From the NCBI GenBank assembly GCA_003134375.1, contig PLAY01000189.1, positions 1 to 43,744 of the forward strand: a stretch of 43,744 nt of DNA, written 5' to 3'. Position numbers and translations under genes: made by a program. The stretch's first letter is position 1. The number at the start of each line of letters is the position of its first letter. Under the pieces are notes generated by a model, which saw only the letters and a list, made by a program, of their open reading frames with translations, searched no databases and was not told the origin of the DNA. Positions 1 to 8,684 of the stretch are shown here, in pieces. The stretch is from Limisphaerales bacterium. Lineage in GTDB: Bacteria; Verrucomicrobiota; Verrucomicrobiia; Limisphaerales; UBA11358.

Positions 1-83
1 TTCAAAAACGCGCCGAAAGCGAGTGGCAAAGTGCGATTTGGGGCGACAATCCAAAATGGATTATTACTAACGCAGTTTGGGGG

Positions 84-503
84 TTGCGAATCAATCCGAA
101 CCCAGCAAATCCGAACCCAGCAGGCAAATCGGATCAAGCAGGCAAATCGGATCAAGCAGGCAAATGTAAATGTGGTTATTTGGGTGATCTCATTCATGCA
201 AGAGCATTTCCGGTTTGGGCGAACGTTCTGGCCCAAGCCAATGAGAAAAATCCCAAATTAAAAGTGGTTTTTGCTGGAAGTTGGGCATGGTTTGATGATG
301 AATCTAAAAACGACTCAAAACTTAAAAGGTTTTTGACTAATTGGGAAGAATGGAGCGTTAAAAAAAATGCTTCATTAAAAAAATCAGATTTAGGATTTAT
401 CAAAGGAATCAACGAAAGCGCAACTGCTTATTTCTGTTCGCACCCATCAGTTTGGAAAAAACAGAATTGTTGGGATGGTCCGTCATACTTCTGCCAACTT
501 TGA
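84..503 (+). CDS. Hypothetical protein fragment, AT-rich
   Basis: I do not recognise this protein. The reading frame opens at a TTG and gives 139 residues. The first 27 come from in-frame tandem repeats rich in N, P and G-K-S-D-Q-A, so the true start may lie further downstream or the gene may be a 3' fragment. The rest is lysine-, tryptophan- and cysteine-rich (for example FAGSWAWFDDE and a CWDGPSYFC end). Base composition is clearly more AT-rich than the core genes to the right, which suits transferred DNA. It is next to a transposase remnant. It could be non-coding debris. Confidence 0.3.
   Translation: MRINPNPANPNPAGKSDQAGKSDQAGKCKCGYLGDLIHARAFPVWANVLAQANEKNPKLKVVFAGSWAWFDDESKNDSKLKRFLTNWEEWSVKKNASLKKSDLGFIKGINESATAYFCSHPSVWKKQNCWDGPSYFCQL
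93..166. repeat. Short tandem repeats (15-bp and 18-bp units)
   Basis: AATCCGAACCCAGC occurs at 93-106 and again at 108-121 (15-bp period). CAGGCAAATCGGATCAAG occurs at 121-138 and 139-156, followed by a partial third copy. Both periods are multiples of three, so the overlapping frame stays open. This looks like slippage expansion. There are no spacers, so it is not a CRISPR array. Confidence 0.8.
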
Positions 504-512
504 GAGTGTTCA

Positions 513-718
513 ACCGGAATCTTGATCAATTTCTCCCGCACGCCGCCCGCAATGTCGTCATAGTCCAGTGACGCACCGTCTGGGGCAATACCGCCTGCCG
601 CAGGAAGTTGCCCAAGTTGTAGGCCAGCACGAACAGTTGCAGCTCCACCTGGTTGTCCACAAAGTCGTGACAGGACATCGTCGGCGCATACTTGCCGCCC
701 TCAAGCCTGTATAGTTTA
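513..718 (-). pseudogene. IS1380-type transposase, C-terminal remnant
   Basis: On the minus strand this encodes pieces resembling the C-terminal end of IS1380-family DDE transposases: SCHDFVDNQVELQLFVLAYN, then LGNFLRQ, then RHWTMTTLR. After TTLR the frame runs into a stop, but the next frame continues with VREKLIKI, the expected continuation, so there is a frameshift near 530-540. Everything upstream (the DDE catalytic core) and after LIKI is missing. It is a dead insertion-sequence tail, and it forms the DNA just upstream of the ATPase gene at 758. Family assignment is by remembered motif only. Confidence 0.7.
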
Positions 719-757
719 TCCTTTCCAAAAAGACGTAATTGCATAAAGTTGTCTCTT

Positions 758-2098
758 ATGGAAAGAGAACTTAAACAAATCATCCGCCAGAAGATCATTG
801 ACGCGCTTGCCGCCCCGGTGCCCGGGCATACCCGTCGTGATGTCCATCTGCCCGGCATCAAGGGCAAGGCGATGGCCGTCATAGGTATGCGGCGCAGTGG
901 CAAGACCACCTTCCTTTGGCAATGTCTGGCCGAACGTCAGGAGGCTGGCACGCCGCGCGACGCTCTGCTCTATTTCAACTTTGAGGACGAACGTCTGGCC
1001 GAGATGACCGCCCAAGAACTACAATTGGTCGTCGAGGAATACTTTAACCTGCACCCGGAACGGCGCGATTCCAAGAGCGTCACTTTTTTTCTCGATGAAA
1101 TCCAGGAAGTGCCGGGTTGGGAAACTTTCGTTCGCCGTCTGCTGGACACGGAAAAAGTGGAACTATTTCTATCTGGTTCGTCCGCCCGTTTGTTGAGCCG
1201 CGAGGTTGCCACCAGCATGCGTGGCCGGGCCATGGAAGTGCTCGTACACCCCTTCAATTTGCGTGAGGCTTTGCGCCATCGCGGGGCGGAACCAAAGTCG
1301 CCGTGGACCGATCTGCCCAAGGCCGCTCGCTCGGCTCTCGATAAATATTTCCGTGCCTATCTCTCGGAAGGCGGATTCCCAGAATCCCAAGGTGTGCCCA
1401 TGCGGGACCGCGCCAGCTTGCTGCGCACTTACGTGGACGTGGCCATACTGCGGGATGTAATCGAACGACATGGAGTGACCAACCCGGCCGCTCTGCGCTG
1501 GTTGCAACGTCACTTGCTCGGAAACCCTGCGGCATCCTTCAGTGTGCAAAAGTTTTTTGATGCTCTCAAATCCCAGGGATTGCCCGTCGGTAAGAACACC
1601 TTGCACGATTACCTCGCTTATTTGGAGGATGCGTTTTTGGTGCGCACCGTCTCCCTGCACACCGCGTCCGAGCGCCAGCGCATGGTCAATCCACGCAAAG
1701 CGTATCCGATAGACCCTGGCCTCATCTCGCTTTACGAGCGCACTGACCGCGCTAATCTAGGCCACGCCCTCGAAACCGTGGTCTTCCTCGAACTGGAACG
1801 TCGCGGCTGTGAGATAGACTACGTTCGCACTGGCGATGGTTACGAAGTGGACTTTTTTGCCCGCAGCCCAGCAGGCGGCGTGACCCTGATCCAAGTTTGC
1901 ACCGATGTCAGCGATGCTGACACTTACGCCCGCGAAGTCCGCGCCCTGACCGCTGCCGCTGCGGAATATTCAGGCGCCATTCCGCTGCTGCTCACGTTCG
2001 ATACGCTGCCGCCCCGGCCTCCGCTGCCTGCACCGTTGCGCTGGCAGCCAGCCATCGCCTGGTTGTTGGGTGACGAACTGCCCCGCAAGCCTCGTTGA
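758..2098 (+). CDS. AAA-type ATPase with DUF4143 domain
   Basis: 446-residue protein of the ATP-binding AAA_14/DUF4143 family, common in accessory regions and of unknown biological role. A Walker A motif GMRRSGKTT lies at residues 43-51 and a Walker B FFLDEIQ at about 110-116, followed by a sensor-like LFLSGSSARLL. The C-terminal half (about 215-430) matches the DUF4143 arrangement, with a late DFFARS segment resembling the restriction-endonuclease-like fold that often ends these proteins. The frame is open further upstream to 692, but the extra residues are antisense to the IS1380 remnant, so I chose the ATG at 758. It lies alone between an IS remnant and an integrase, so it is probably cargo of the accessory region. 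Confidence 0.85.
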   Translation: MERELKQIIRQKIIDALAAPVPGHTRRDVHLPGIKGKAMAVIGMRRSGKTTFLWQCLAERQEAGTPRDALLYFNFEDERLAEMTAQELQLVVEEYFNLHPERRDSKSVTFFLDEIQEVPGWETFVRRLLDTEKVELFLSGSSARLLSREVATSMRGRAMEVLVHPFNLREALRHRGAEPKSPWTDLPKAARSALDKYFRAYLSEGGFPESQGVPMRDRASLLRTYVDVAILRDVIERHGVTNPAALRWLQRHLLGNPAASFSVQKFFDALKSQGLPVGKNTLHDYLAYLEDAFLVRTVSLHTASERQRMVNPRKAYPIDPGLISLYERTDRANLGHALETVVFLELERRGCEIDYVRTGDGYEVDFFARSPAGGVTLIQVCTDVSDADTYAREVRALTAAAAEYSGAIPLLLTFDTLPPRPPLPAPLRWQPAIAWLLGDELPRKPR

Positions 2099-2158
2099 AA
2101 TTGGCTTTCGCACAGGTCAAATTTCATGCGTTGCTGCTCAACGGGCCTTCTGTTTCTC

Positions 2159-2181
2159 GTGGCAGCAAAAAAACCTGCCAC
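2159..2181. terminator. Hairpin between convergent ATPase and integrase genes
   Basis: GTGGCAG (2159-2165) and CTGCCAC (2175-2181) form a 7-bp stem around an A-rich 9-nt loop, in the 177-bp gap between two convergent genes. There is no clear T-tract after it, so intrinsic termination is a guess. An overlapping ACCTGCCA/TGGCAGGT pair further right could form an alternative stem. Confidence 0.3.
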
Positions 2182-2275
2182 ATTTGAGCTTGGCTTGCGC
2201 CAGAGGCTTGGCAGGTATGCTGAGAATAAGATTCTTTCGCGGTGTTTGATCGCTTGACCACAGTTGAACAATTTT

Positions 2276-3442
2276 TTAATTCGTAGCCAGTTGCGCATTT
2301 GGCTCGTCTGCATTTTCTTCATTCTTGATGAACCGAACTTTTTGCGCCATCGCCGTGGAGTGGTTGTCGCGCAGATGTCCATAAACTTTCATCGCCAGCG
2401 CGCCGCCGTCTTTGTGACCGAGCCAGCGGGAAACAGTCGGGATGTCCACGCCGCTTTCAATACAGCGCGTCGCAAATAAATGGCGCAAGTCATGGTGGGT
2501 AAAACGGGCAATTCCTAATTTCTTACAAGCCGTCGTTATGGATTTCTTACATTCAAAAACTCGCATGACCGGGCTGTTCGGCGCAGGTGATTGATCGCCT
2601 TTTATTTTTTCCAAAAGCTGCCGCATTTCTGGAATCATCGGCACAACGCGACTTTCGCCAACGAGCCGTCCTTTCAATCCCGTTTCCGGCGAACCTCTCA
2701 CAATTATTTTCCCCCGCGCGAGATCGCAGTCAGCCCAGGTGATGTATTTAGCTTCCGATTTACGAAAACCACCGAAGGCTAAAAATTGAACCAGTTCGGC
2801 AGACGGCTTGGCAAAACCGCTTCCTGAACTTCTGATTTCCTCGACCAGTTTTTCAAACTGACTGGATTCAGGCAGCACGATTTGTTTTTTGGTGCGCTCC
2901 TTGACGCGCTTGGCGGCCAATGCTGGATTGTCATAACGCGCTCCCGCTTCAATGGCGATTTGAAAAACATGGCGCAAAATGCTGATTGTGTGATTGTGTG
3001 AGGATGAGCTGGTCAACTTTGCGTTGGTTATGCTCCAGGATTCGCACTCTGAGCGGGAAATTTTGCTGACATCCTTGCCTTTCAATTCCGGCCACGATTC
3101 CAATAGGGCTTTGATGCGGAATTCGTAATACTCTTTCGTTTTGGGTTTGATGTTTGGGTCGTTCTGGAGCTTTTGCTGGTAGGCTGCCAAAGCATCACCG
3201 AAAGTCATTTTTCCCCTCGAAACTGCCGCGTGTGCGGAGGCACGCTGTCGCTCCTCTTTGTGGAAATCACCCAAGCGCAATTTGGCTACGCTGATTCGGT
3301 CGGTTTTGAGAGATTTCCAAATGAGCTTGCCGCGCACTCGGATTCGGGCATAATAATTTCCAGATTGGACGTGACGAACAAGATTTGCCACCGGCGTTTT
3401 CTGCCAGCGTGAATCAGTATTTTCGGATGAATTGGTCTTCAT
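2276..3442 (-). CDS. Tyrosine recombinase / phage-type integrase
   Basis: Site-specific recombinase of the tyrosine family, 388 residues from the chosen ATG. An N-terminal arm-binding-like region (about 20-60) precedes a SAM-like core-binding domain (about 80-180) and the catalytic domain. The catalytic set is visible: Arg227 in GGFRKSE, H-D-L-R at 317-320, His343 in WLGHKDGG and the nucleophile Tyr354 in VYGHL. The gene therefore looks intact. An upstream ATG at 3484 would add a short hydrophobic stretch atypical for integrases, so the start at 3442 is preferred; neither has a good ribosome site. It starts 82 bp from the 5' end of tRNA-Pro and reads away from it. No duplicated tRNA 3' end was found in the window, so the element's limits are unknown. 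Confidence 0.9.
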   Translation of the reverse strand: MKTNSSENTDSRWQKTPVANLVRHVQSGNYYARIRVRGKLIWKSLKTDRISVAKLRLGDFHKEERQRASAHAAVSRGKMTFGDALAAYQQKLQNDPNIKPKTKEYYEFRIKALLESWPELKGKDVSKISRSECESWSITNAKLTSSSSHNHTISILRHVFQIAIEAGARYDNPALAAKRVKERTKKQIVLPESSQFEKLVEEIRSSGSGFAKPSAELVQFLAFGGFRKSEAKYITWADCDLARGKIIVRGSPETGLKGRLVGESRVVPMIPEMRQLLEKIKGDQSPAPNSPVMRVFECKKSITTACKKLGIARFTHHDLRHLFATRCIESGVDIPTVSRWLGHKDGGALAMKVYGHLRDNHSTAMAQKVRFIKNEENADEPNAQLATN

Positions 3443-3523
3443 GCCGATAGTATAGAACATCAGTATAGAAAACGCAATTTGCAAATTTAAAAAAAGCTGT
3501 TTTGTCCAATAGATTTAATGGTT

Positions 3524-3600
<77 letters not shown>

Positions 3601-3737
3601 TTTCATACCCATTTCCAGAGACAATCGTTGCAACGGGGTGGAGCGGCGCAGCCTTGTCGCGCTGAAGTAAAATGTAAGCGGATGCGTCGCCGGGTATGAT
3701 GGCCGCGCGGCAGCACGGCCCTGCCATCCGCAATTAA

Positions 3738-4964
3738 TTATTCGTGGTCAAACACCAGCGTGGTTTTGTCGTCCTTGATGGTCAGTCGCGTGTCGTTGAT
3801 CTGGGCGGGCATGGATTGTTTTTTGCCGCTGCTGTTGAGCGTTAATTCGTAATCAGCCCCGTCACCTTTCCATTTACCCTGCCACGTGGCGGTTTCGGTG
3901 GTCGGCGGCTTGCCCGGCTGTGTTGTCACATGGGGCAGATTTTTCAGGAACGCCTGGCCATCGGCACCGGCGACGAACGCGGTCTTGGCATACGACTGCG
4001 TCACCCATGCGCGCAGTGTCCGCATTTCGCGCGACGAAATGACCGGTCGCGTCTCCAGCAGTCCGCTCGTGGTCGCGGCGATGTTGAAATCCCAACGGCC
4101 GATGATTTTTTCCCGGCCATATTTCGCCGACTGACCGGTTTGCAGATAGGCGCACAGGTCGTCAAAATTGTCCTGGACAATGCCCCAGACCAGGTCGGCC
4201 GTCTCCCGGTTTTCCCACATGGATTTGAACTGGTCGTTGTCGAGCAATTGCCGGATGGGCGCATGTTGCTTCCACGCATTTTGAAACTCGGAGTTCTGGC
4301 CGAGCTGTATGAAATCATCGCGTTCGGTCAGCGAAATAAACATCGGATAATCCGCCAGCCGGTCGCGCAACTGCGGATTTTGCCAGAGCAGACCGGCGAA
4401 GTCGGCATACTTGAAAAAACTGTCCGGCATCGAGTCTATGGCACGCGCAATCTGAACGAACCCGGTGGTTTCCGAATCATGCCCCATTCGGTTCAGCAGT
4501 TTGACCAGCGTGCCTTCGTCGTCGGACGTGGCGACTTGCACCGTCCAGTAGCTCAAATCGAAAATGATGAACGAGATCAGCACGAGATAGGCGAGGCCAT
4601 TCATCAGGCCGAGACCAAGACCGAGCCGGGCATTCAGCCGGTTCCACCGGATCAATTGGATGCCGTCTTCCTTGTATTTGAAATAAACCTCCACCTTGCG
4701 ATGCACAAAAAACCCCACCGACTTGAACGGAATCAACAGAATCAAAAACACGATCAGCGGCGATACCAGCCAGATGACGGTCGGGTCATGAATGCCCACG
4801 TGCGGCAGCATCGGCTGGACGTATTTGGCGAGCGGCCCGGCCAGCAACGCGGAAACAATAATGCCGATCAGCGAGAATGACACGCGAATCGCGCCCTGCC
4901 GGTAACCGAGAGCGGCCAGCGACAGCATCATTACCGAAACCAGAATCCAAATGGTCATACGCAC
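3738..4964 (-). CDS. CvpA-like membrane protein with long soluble C-terminus
   Basis: 408 residues. The N-terminal 145 residues hold four hydrophobic segments (about 4-22, 28-47, 60-82 and 115-140) in the arrangement of CvpA/colicin V production family membrane proteins, with the small-residue start LAALGYRQGAIR typical of that family. The remaining 260 residues are soluble and mostly helical, with a C-terminal beta-rich piece (WQGKWKGDGADYELTL then TRLTIKDDKTTLVF) resembling a small lipocalin-like or DUF-type barrel segment. The family has no firm biochemical role. It stands alone; the nearest gene upstream is divergent. Fairly sure of CvpA resemblance, not of function. Confidence 0.75.
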   Translation of the reverse strand: MRMTIWILVSVMMLSLAALGYRQGAIRVSFSLIGIIVSALLAGPLAKYVQPMLPHVGIHDPTVIWLVSPLIVFLILLIPFKSVGFFVHRKVEVYFKYKEDGIQLIRWNRLNARLGLGLGLMNGLAYLVLISFIIFDLSYWTVQVATSDDEGTLVKLLNRMGHDSETTGFVQIARAIDSMPDSFFKYADFAGLLWQNPQLRDRLADYPMFISLTERDDFIQLGQNSEFQNAWKQHAPIRQLLDNDQFKSMWENRETADLVWGIVQDNFDDLCAYLQTGQSAKYGREKIIGRWDFNIAATTSGLLETRPVISSREMRTLRAWVTQSYAKTAFVAGADGQAFLKNLPHVTTQPGKPPTTETATWQGKWKGDGADYELTLNSSGKKQSMPAQINDTRLTIKDDKTTLVFDHE

Positions 4965-5017
4965 AAATAAAAACCATTTGGCGAAAAAAGCACGCTAAAA
5001 TTTACCCCCACTCCAGT

Positions 5018-5039
5018 CTGGGAGCGCCGGCGCTCCCAG
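5018..5039. repeat. Perfect 22-bp palindrome (REP-like)
   Basis: CTGGGAGCGCC followed directly by its exact reverse complement, in the gap between divergent CvpA-like and GT2 genes. The same CTGGGAGCGC arms bound the element inside aceE at 31636-31700, so it is a minimal member of that dispersed family. Confidence 0.85.
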
Positions 5040-5075
5040 GATTCCGCGTTGAAACGGGGCGGGGGATGAAGCAAA

Positions 5076-5807
5076 TTGCGCGCAGTGAAGATTTCCATCA
5101 TTGTTCCAGCCTTTAACGAGGAGCGGTTGCTCGGCGAATCGCTGGCGCAAATCAAATCAGCGGCCAGTGCATTCGCGCAGCGCGGCTGGGACTTTGAATT
5201 GATTGTGTGCGACAACAATTCCACCGACCGCACGGCCGAAATCGCGCGAGCGGCGGGCGCAACCATTGTGTTCGAGCCGGTCAATCAAAACGCCCGCGCC
5301 CGGAATTCCGGCGCGGCGGCGGCCACCGGCGACTGGCTGATTTTTGTGGACGCGGATTCGCATCCGAATGCCAGACTGTTTGCCGAAGTTGCGGGGCAAA
5401 TCAGTTCCGGTCGCTGTCTGGCTGGCGGGGTGACGGTCCGGATGGATGAGAAACATCTGATTGCCGGGTTCGCCACGTGGCTTTGGAACTGTGCCAGCCG
5501 GATGGGGCGGTTGCTCGCCGGTTCATTTATTTTTTGCGAAACGGCGGCGTTCCGAAAAATCGGCGGTTTCAGCAACGAATTATTCGCGGCGGAGGAATTG
5601 GAATTGAGCCGGCGGCTGCGAAAACTGGCGCGGGAAACAAACCGGAAAATTGTAATTTTGCACCATCATCCGCTGATATCTTCCGCGCGGAAGATGCGGC
5701 TTTACACGATTCGGGATCACCTCAAATTGCTGGTATGCATACTCTTCGACCGCCGGGCGCTGACCCGCCGCGAATCCTGCACTTTGTGGTATGACGGCCG
5801 GCGGTGA
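5076..5807 (+). CDS. Family 2 glycosyltransferase
   Basis: 243-residue GT-A fold glycosyltransferase. The opening ISIIVPAFNEE, the nucleotide-binding CDNNSTDRTAEIA and the metal-binding FVDADSHP (DxD type) are all present, with an acceptor-side segment FAAEELELSRRL near residue 175. There is no membrane anchor, so it is probably a cytoplasmic or peripheral enzyme moving a sugar from a nucleotide-sugar to lipid or polysaccharide; donor and acceptor cannot be told. Start choice: TTG at 5076 has a GGGGG run about 10 bases upstream; GTG at 5085 is the alternative. It converges with accD, leaving 5 bp between stops. Confidence 0.85.
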   Translation: MRAVKISIIVPAFNEERLLGESLAQIKSAASAFAQRGWDFELIVCDNNSTDRTAEIARAAGATIVFEPVNQNARARNSGAAAATGDWLIFVDADSHPNARLFAEVAGQISSGRCLAGGVTVRMDEKHLIAGFATWLWNCASRMGRLLAGSFIFCETAAFRKIGGFSNELFAAEELELSRRLRKLARETNRKIVILHHHPLISSARKMRLYTIRDHLKLLVCILFDRRALTRRESCTLWYDGRR

Positions 5808-5812
5808 AAATA

Positions 5813-6763
5813 TCAAGACGCCGCGGCAGCAGCCTTTTTCCGGACGGAGAGGAAGTTCAGATACTCGATCAGTTGCTGTTTCATCTCCGTGCGCTGGACG
5901 ATGGCGTCAATGAGACCGCGATCGAGGAGAAATTCGGCGGTCTGAAATCCCGCCGGCAATTCGGCCTGGGTGGTGTCCTTGATGACACGCGGACCGGCAA
6001 AACCGATCATCGCGCCCGGCTCGGCCAGAATCAGGTCGCCCAGACTCGCGTAACTGGCCATCACGCCAGCCGTTGTGGGATGCGTGAGCACGCTGATGAA
6101 GGGCAGGCGTTGTTGCGCGTGGTAGGCGAGCGCGGCGGCGGTCTTGGCCATTTGCATGAGGCTGAACATGCCTTCGTACATGCGTGCGCCGCCGCTGCTG
6201 GAGATGATGATGACGGGCAGTTCCTTTTCCGTCGCGCGTTCGATGAGGCGCGTCAATTTTTCGCCAACGACCGAGCCCATCGAACCGCCGAGGAAACTGA
6301 AATCCATCACACCGAGCGCGGCGCGTTCATCGCCGATCTTGCATATGCCGGTGACAACCGCTTCCTTCAAGGCCGTCTTTTTTTGGTGCGCTTCAAGTTT
6401 GGACGCATACGTGTCCACGCCCGTGAAGTTGAGCACATCCACACTCGTCATTTTGGCGTCCATTTCCTCGAACGTGCAGGTTTCGACCAGCGAGTGGATC
6501 CGTTCGCGCGAGCCGATGGGGAAATGGTGGCTGCACTTCGGGCAAACCTTCAGGTTTTCATCCAGTTCCTTGTCGAAAACCATCGCCTGGCACTTGGGAC
6601 ATTTCGTCCAAAGCCCTTCCGGAATGTCGCGTTTTTTGGATTTTCCTGTGCTGAGCCTGGGCTTTTTGGGCAACGTTGTCGCCTTGTCAGTCGGCGTTGG
6701 AGTCAATGCCGGCTCGACCGTTTCGAGACCGAGCGATTTCCTGGTGAAAGTAGTCGTGCCCAT
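5813..6763 (-). CDS. accD: Acetyl-CoA carboxylase, carboxyltransferase subunit beta
   Basis: Beta subunit of the carboxyltransferase that moves the carboxyl group from biotin to acetyl-CoA, giving malonyl-CoA for fatty acid synthesis; it partners AccA, which is not in the window. 316 residues. The N-terminal zinc ribbon has Cys55, Cys58, Cys74 and Cys77 (CPKC twice). The crotonase-like core includes SSSGGARMYEG, HPTTAGVMASYASLGD and GFAGPRVI, all hallmark segments. The first 45 residues form a Lys/Thr-rich extension longer than in E. coli. It is last in a minus-strand unit after the CPBP protease and comF, with 21 bp to comF. Confidence 0.97.
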   Translation of the reverse strand: MGTTTFTRKSLGLETVEPALTPTPTDKATTLPKKPRLSTGKSKKRDIPEGLWTKCPKCQAMVFDKELDENLKVCPKCSHHFPIGSRERIHSLVETCTFEEMDAKMTSVDVLNFTGVDTYASKLEAHQKKTALKEAVVTGICKIGDERAALGVMDFSFLGGSMGSVVGEKLTRLIERATEKELPVIIISSSGGARMYEGMFSLMQMAKTAAALAYHAQQRLPFISVLTHPTTAGVMASYASLGDLILAEPGAMIGFAGPRVIKDTTQAELPAGFQTAEFLLDRGLIDAIVQRTEMKQQLIEYLNFLSVRKKAAAAAS

Positions 6764-6784
6764 GGGTTGTTGAATAATATAATA

Positions 6785-7528
6785 CTAAAGTCCGCGCGCA
6801 ACTGTCCAGACGCAAACATCGCCCGCCCCTGCGGCCAGAAGCACCCGGGCGCACGCGCTCGTCGTCGCGCCCGTCGTGAAAACATCATCCACCAAAATCA
6901 CCCGCTCGCCGTTCAAACGCACGCCGGGGCGGACGGCAAACGCGCCGCGCATGTTCGCCGCCCGCTGCTGCCGCGTCAGCAAGGTCTGGGTCGCCGTGGG
7001 GATGACCCGCCGGAGCAGCTTTTCGTTCATCGGAATTTGCAGGGTGGCGCTCAGGTGTGCGGCGAGACGTCCGGCCTGGTTGAATTCGCGTTCGCGCTGT
7101 TTCACTGAATGTAGCGGGACGGGCACGATCAGATTCCAGTTTTGGCCGCGCAGCGCGGGCGCCGCTTCGCGCAAAAACAGGCCGGCGAGGAAATGTTCAA
7201 ACCACAACTGGCGCTGGTATTTGAAGCGGTGGATGGCTTCGAGCACGACGCCCCGGGCGACGACCGCCGAGCGTGCGGAACGGAAGTGCAGTTCCATCTC
7301 GCGGCAATTCGTGCATTCAAATGGCGTCGTGATGTCACCCACGAACGGCAATCCGCAGCGTCCGCAAAACGGCGGTTTGATGAAGCGCACCTGCAACCCG
7401 CAGCGCGCGCAAACGAAACCGTCCCGGGCGGTCGCGCGTTCGGTTTCGCAAAGCTGGCAGATTTCGGGATAGAAAAAACCGAGGCCGATGCTGAACCACT
7501 TTTTAAATGGTTCGACGAGCGCGGTCAT
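6785..7528 (-). CDS. comF: ComF-family phosphoribosyltransferase-like protein
   Basis: 247 residues. Four CxxC pairs (Cys24/27, 40/43, 55/58 and 72/75) form the double zinc-ribbon head of ComF/GntX proteins. The C-terminal phosphoribosyltransferase domain has the PRPP-binding motif VILVDDVFTTGAT (about 210-222) and the upstream PVPLH and FNQA segments. Homologues act in DNA uptake, where ComF is needed for transformation, or in gluconate use; the exact reaction is unknown. Its ATG overlaps the TGA of the preceding CPBP gene (ATGA), which suggests translational coupling. Confidence 0.92.
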   Translation of the reverse strand: MTALVEPFKKWFSIGLGFFYPEICQLCETERATARDGFVCARCGLQVRFIKPPFCGRCGLPFVGDITTPFECTNCREMELHFRSARSAVVARGVVLEAIHRFKYQRQLWFEHFLAGLFLREAAPALRGQNWNLIVPVPLHSVKQREREFNQAGRLAAHLSATLQIPMNEKLLRRVIPTATQTLLTRQQRAANMRGAFAVRPGVRLNGERVILVDDVFTTGATTSACARVLLAAGAGDVCVWTVARGL

Positions 7529-8427
7529 CGCGAAATCGCAAACGGTTCGCGCGCCGGTTTGAGGGGCAGAAATTTGAAAACCACGAGCGTGACGACGAGT
7601 ACAATCAAGGCGAGCCAGCCGTCAATCAATTTGCCCGTGCCCCAAAACCAGGTCGCGGCGCGCGGCGCGCTGGTGGTGAATGCGTCGTAAGTTTTCAGCC
7701 AGAAAATCCAGCCCGCGTGCAGGCCAATGGAAAAATAGAGGTTGCCGGTGCGCTGATACGCGAGGCCGAGCAGGACGCCGGCGAGCGTGAGATTGAAAAA
7801 GCCGGGAACGAGCGCGTGGAAATCCGCAAAACCGCCCAGCATCCGCGGGAGCAGGATCAGTCCGGAATTCCAGGCGACCGGCCCGGCAAGTTCCGCGTGT
7901 TGCAGGAAATGGACGAGCGCGTAAATCATGCTGCTGGCAATCAAAGCGAGCGACCAATGAAGAATCCTCCGCAATCCGCCAAAAATGCCGCCGCGAAATA
8001 AAATTTCCTCGATGGTGGCGACGATGACCGCCGTGGCGATGGCATTGGAAATGATTCCAACGATTTTGTGGGCGGTCAGGCCCTGAATAAAAACGCGGTC
8101 ACCACCGCCGATGGCGATTCCGGCGACAACGGCCAGCGAAACGAAACCCAGCAGCAGGCCGCCGAAAAGCTTTTTCCACTGGCCGTGAATTTGGACCAGG
8201 CCGGTTTCGCGCCACGAGGTCGCGCCGAGCGCACACAGCAACGTCCAGAGTCCGGCCAGCGCGAGTATCAGCAGCGAGCGGTTCACAAAGCGGTGAAACG
8301 GCACACCGGCGATTTGAGGGAACGAATGCCCGACGCTTTGCGCGAGCCGGTAAAGCCACGGCGCGAGCAAGGCGCCGCCGATAAACACCACGACCAGATA
8401 AATGACCAACGCCCGGAGCGGTCGCAT
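7525..8427 (-). CDS. CPBP-family intramembrane metalloprotease
   Basis: Polytopic membrane protein of the CPBP (CAAX protease/bacteriocin-processing, Abi) family, 300 residues from the chosen start. The diagnostic active-site segments are EEILFRGGIFGGLRR (Glu-Glu and Arg), a following ALVHFLQH, and HAGWIF near the C-terminus. About eight hydrophobic segments are visible. The frame is open up to 8610, but those residues are Arg/Cys-rich and precede the first membrane segment. The ATG at 8427 (MRPLRALVIYL) places a TM immediately after a positive start, as expected. It is first gene of the CPBP-comF-accD unit; substrate unknown. Confidence 0.87.
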   Translation of the reverse strand: MRPLRALVIYLVVVFIGGALLAPWLYRLAQSVGHSFPQIAGVPFHRFVNRSLLILALAGLWTLLCALGATSWRETGLVQIHGQWKKLFGGLLLGFVSLAVVAGIAIGGGDRVFIQGLTAHKIVGIISNAIATAVIVATIEEILFRGGIFGGLRRILHWSLALIASSMIYALVHFLQHAELAGPVAWNSGLILLPRMLGGFADFHALVPGFFNLTLAGVLLGLAYQRTGNLYFSIGLHAGWIFWLKTYDAFTTSAPRAATWFWGTGKLIDGWLALIVLVVTLVVFKFLPLKPAREPFAISR

Positions 8428-8684
8428 GGCGCGACAATACGTTTTCACCCATTTCAAGCCAAGCGCGAATTCGGCGCCAGCCCGGCACGGGGCGCATCTC
8501 AGTTTTTGTGCAGCCGCGGAGCGACGGTTGAAATCAACGCCGGTAAAGAAATCAAGCGTCACTCCGCGAGGTTCATTGCGTGAATTTTTCGTCACCAGAT
8601 GCGATCCCATTTCGTCTGAAAATTCGAGCGGTGAAAAAAGTTTTGTTCGCGCTGGCGGGCGCGACGTGTTAAGGAATAGACAAC

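Noticed and set aside
93..166. Possible CRISPR-like repeats
   Set aside because: Units are back-to-back with no spacers; simple tandem repeats. The same holds for 16708-16738.
5804..7108. 434-residue plus-strand ORF
   Set aside because: Fully antisense to accD and comF, whose motifs are unmistakable; composition is Arg/His-rich as expected of a shadow frame.
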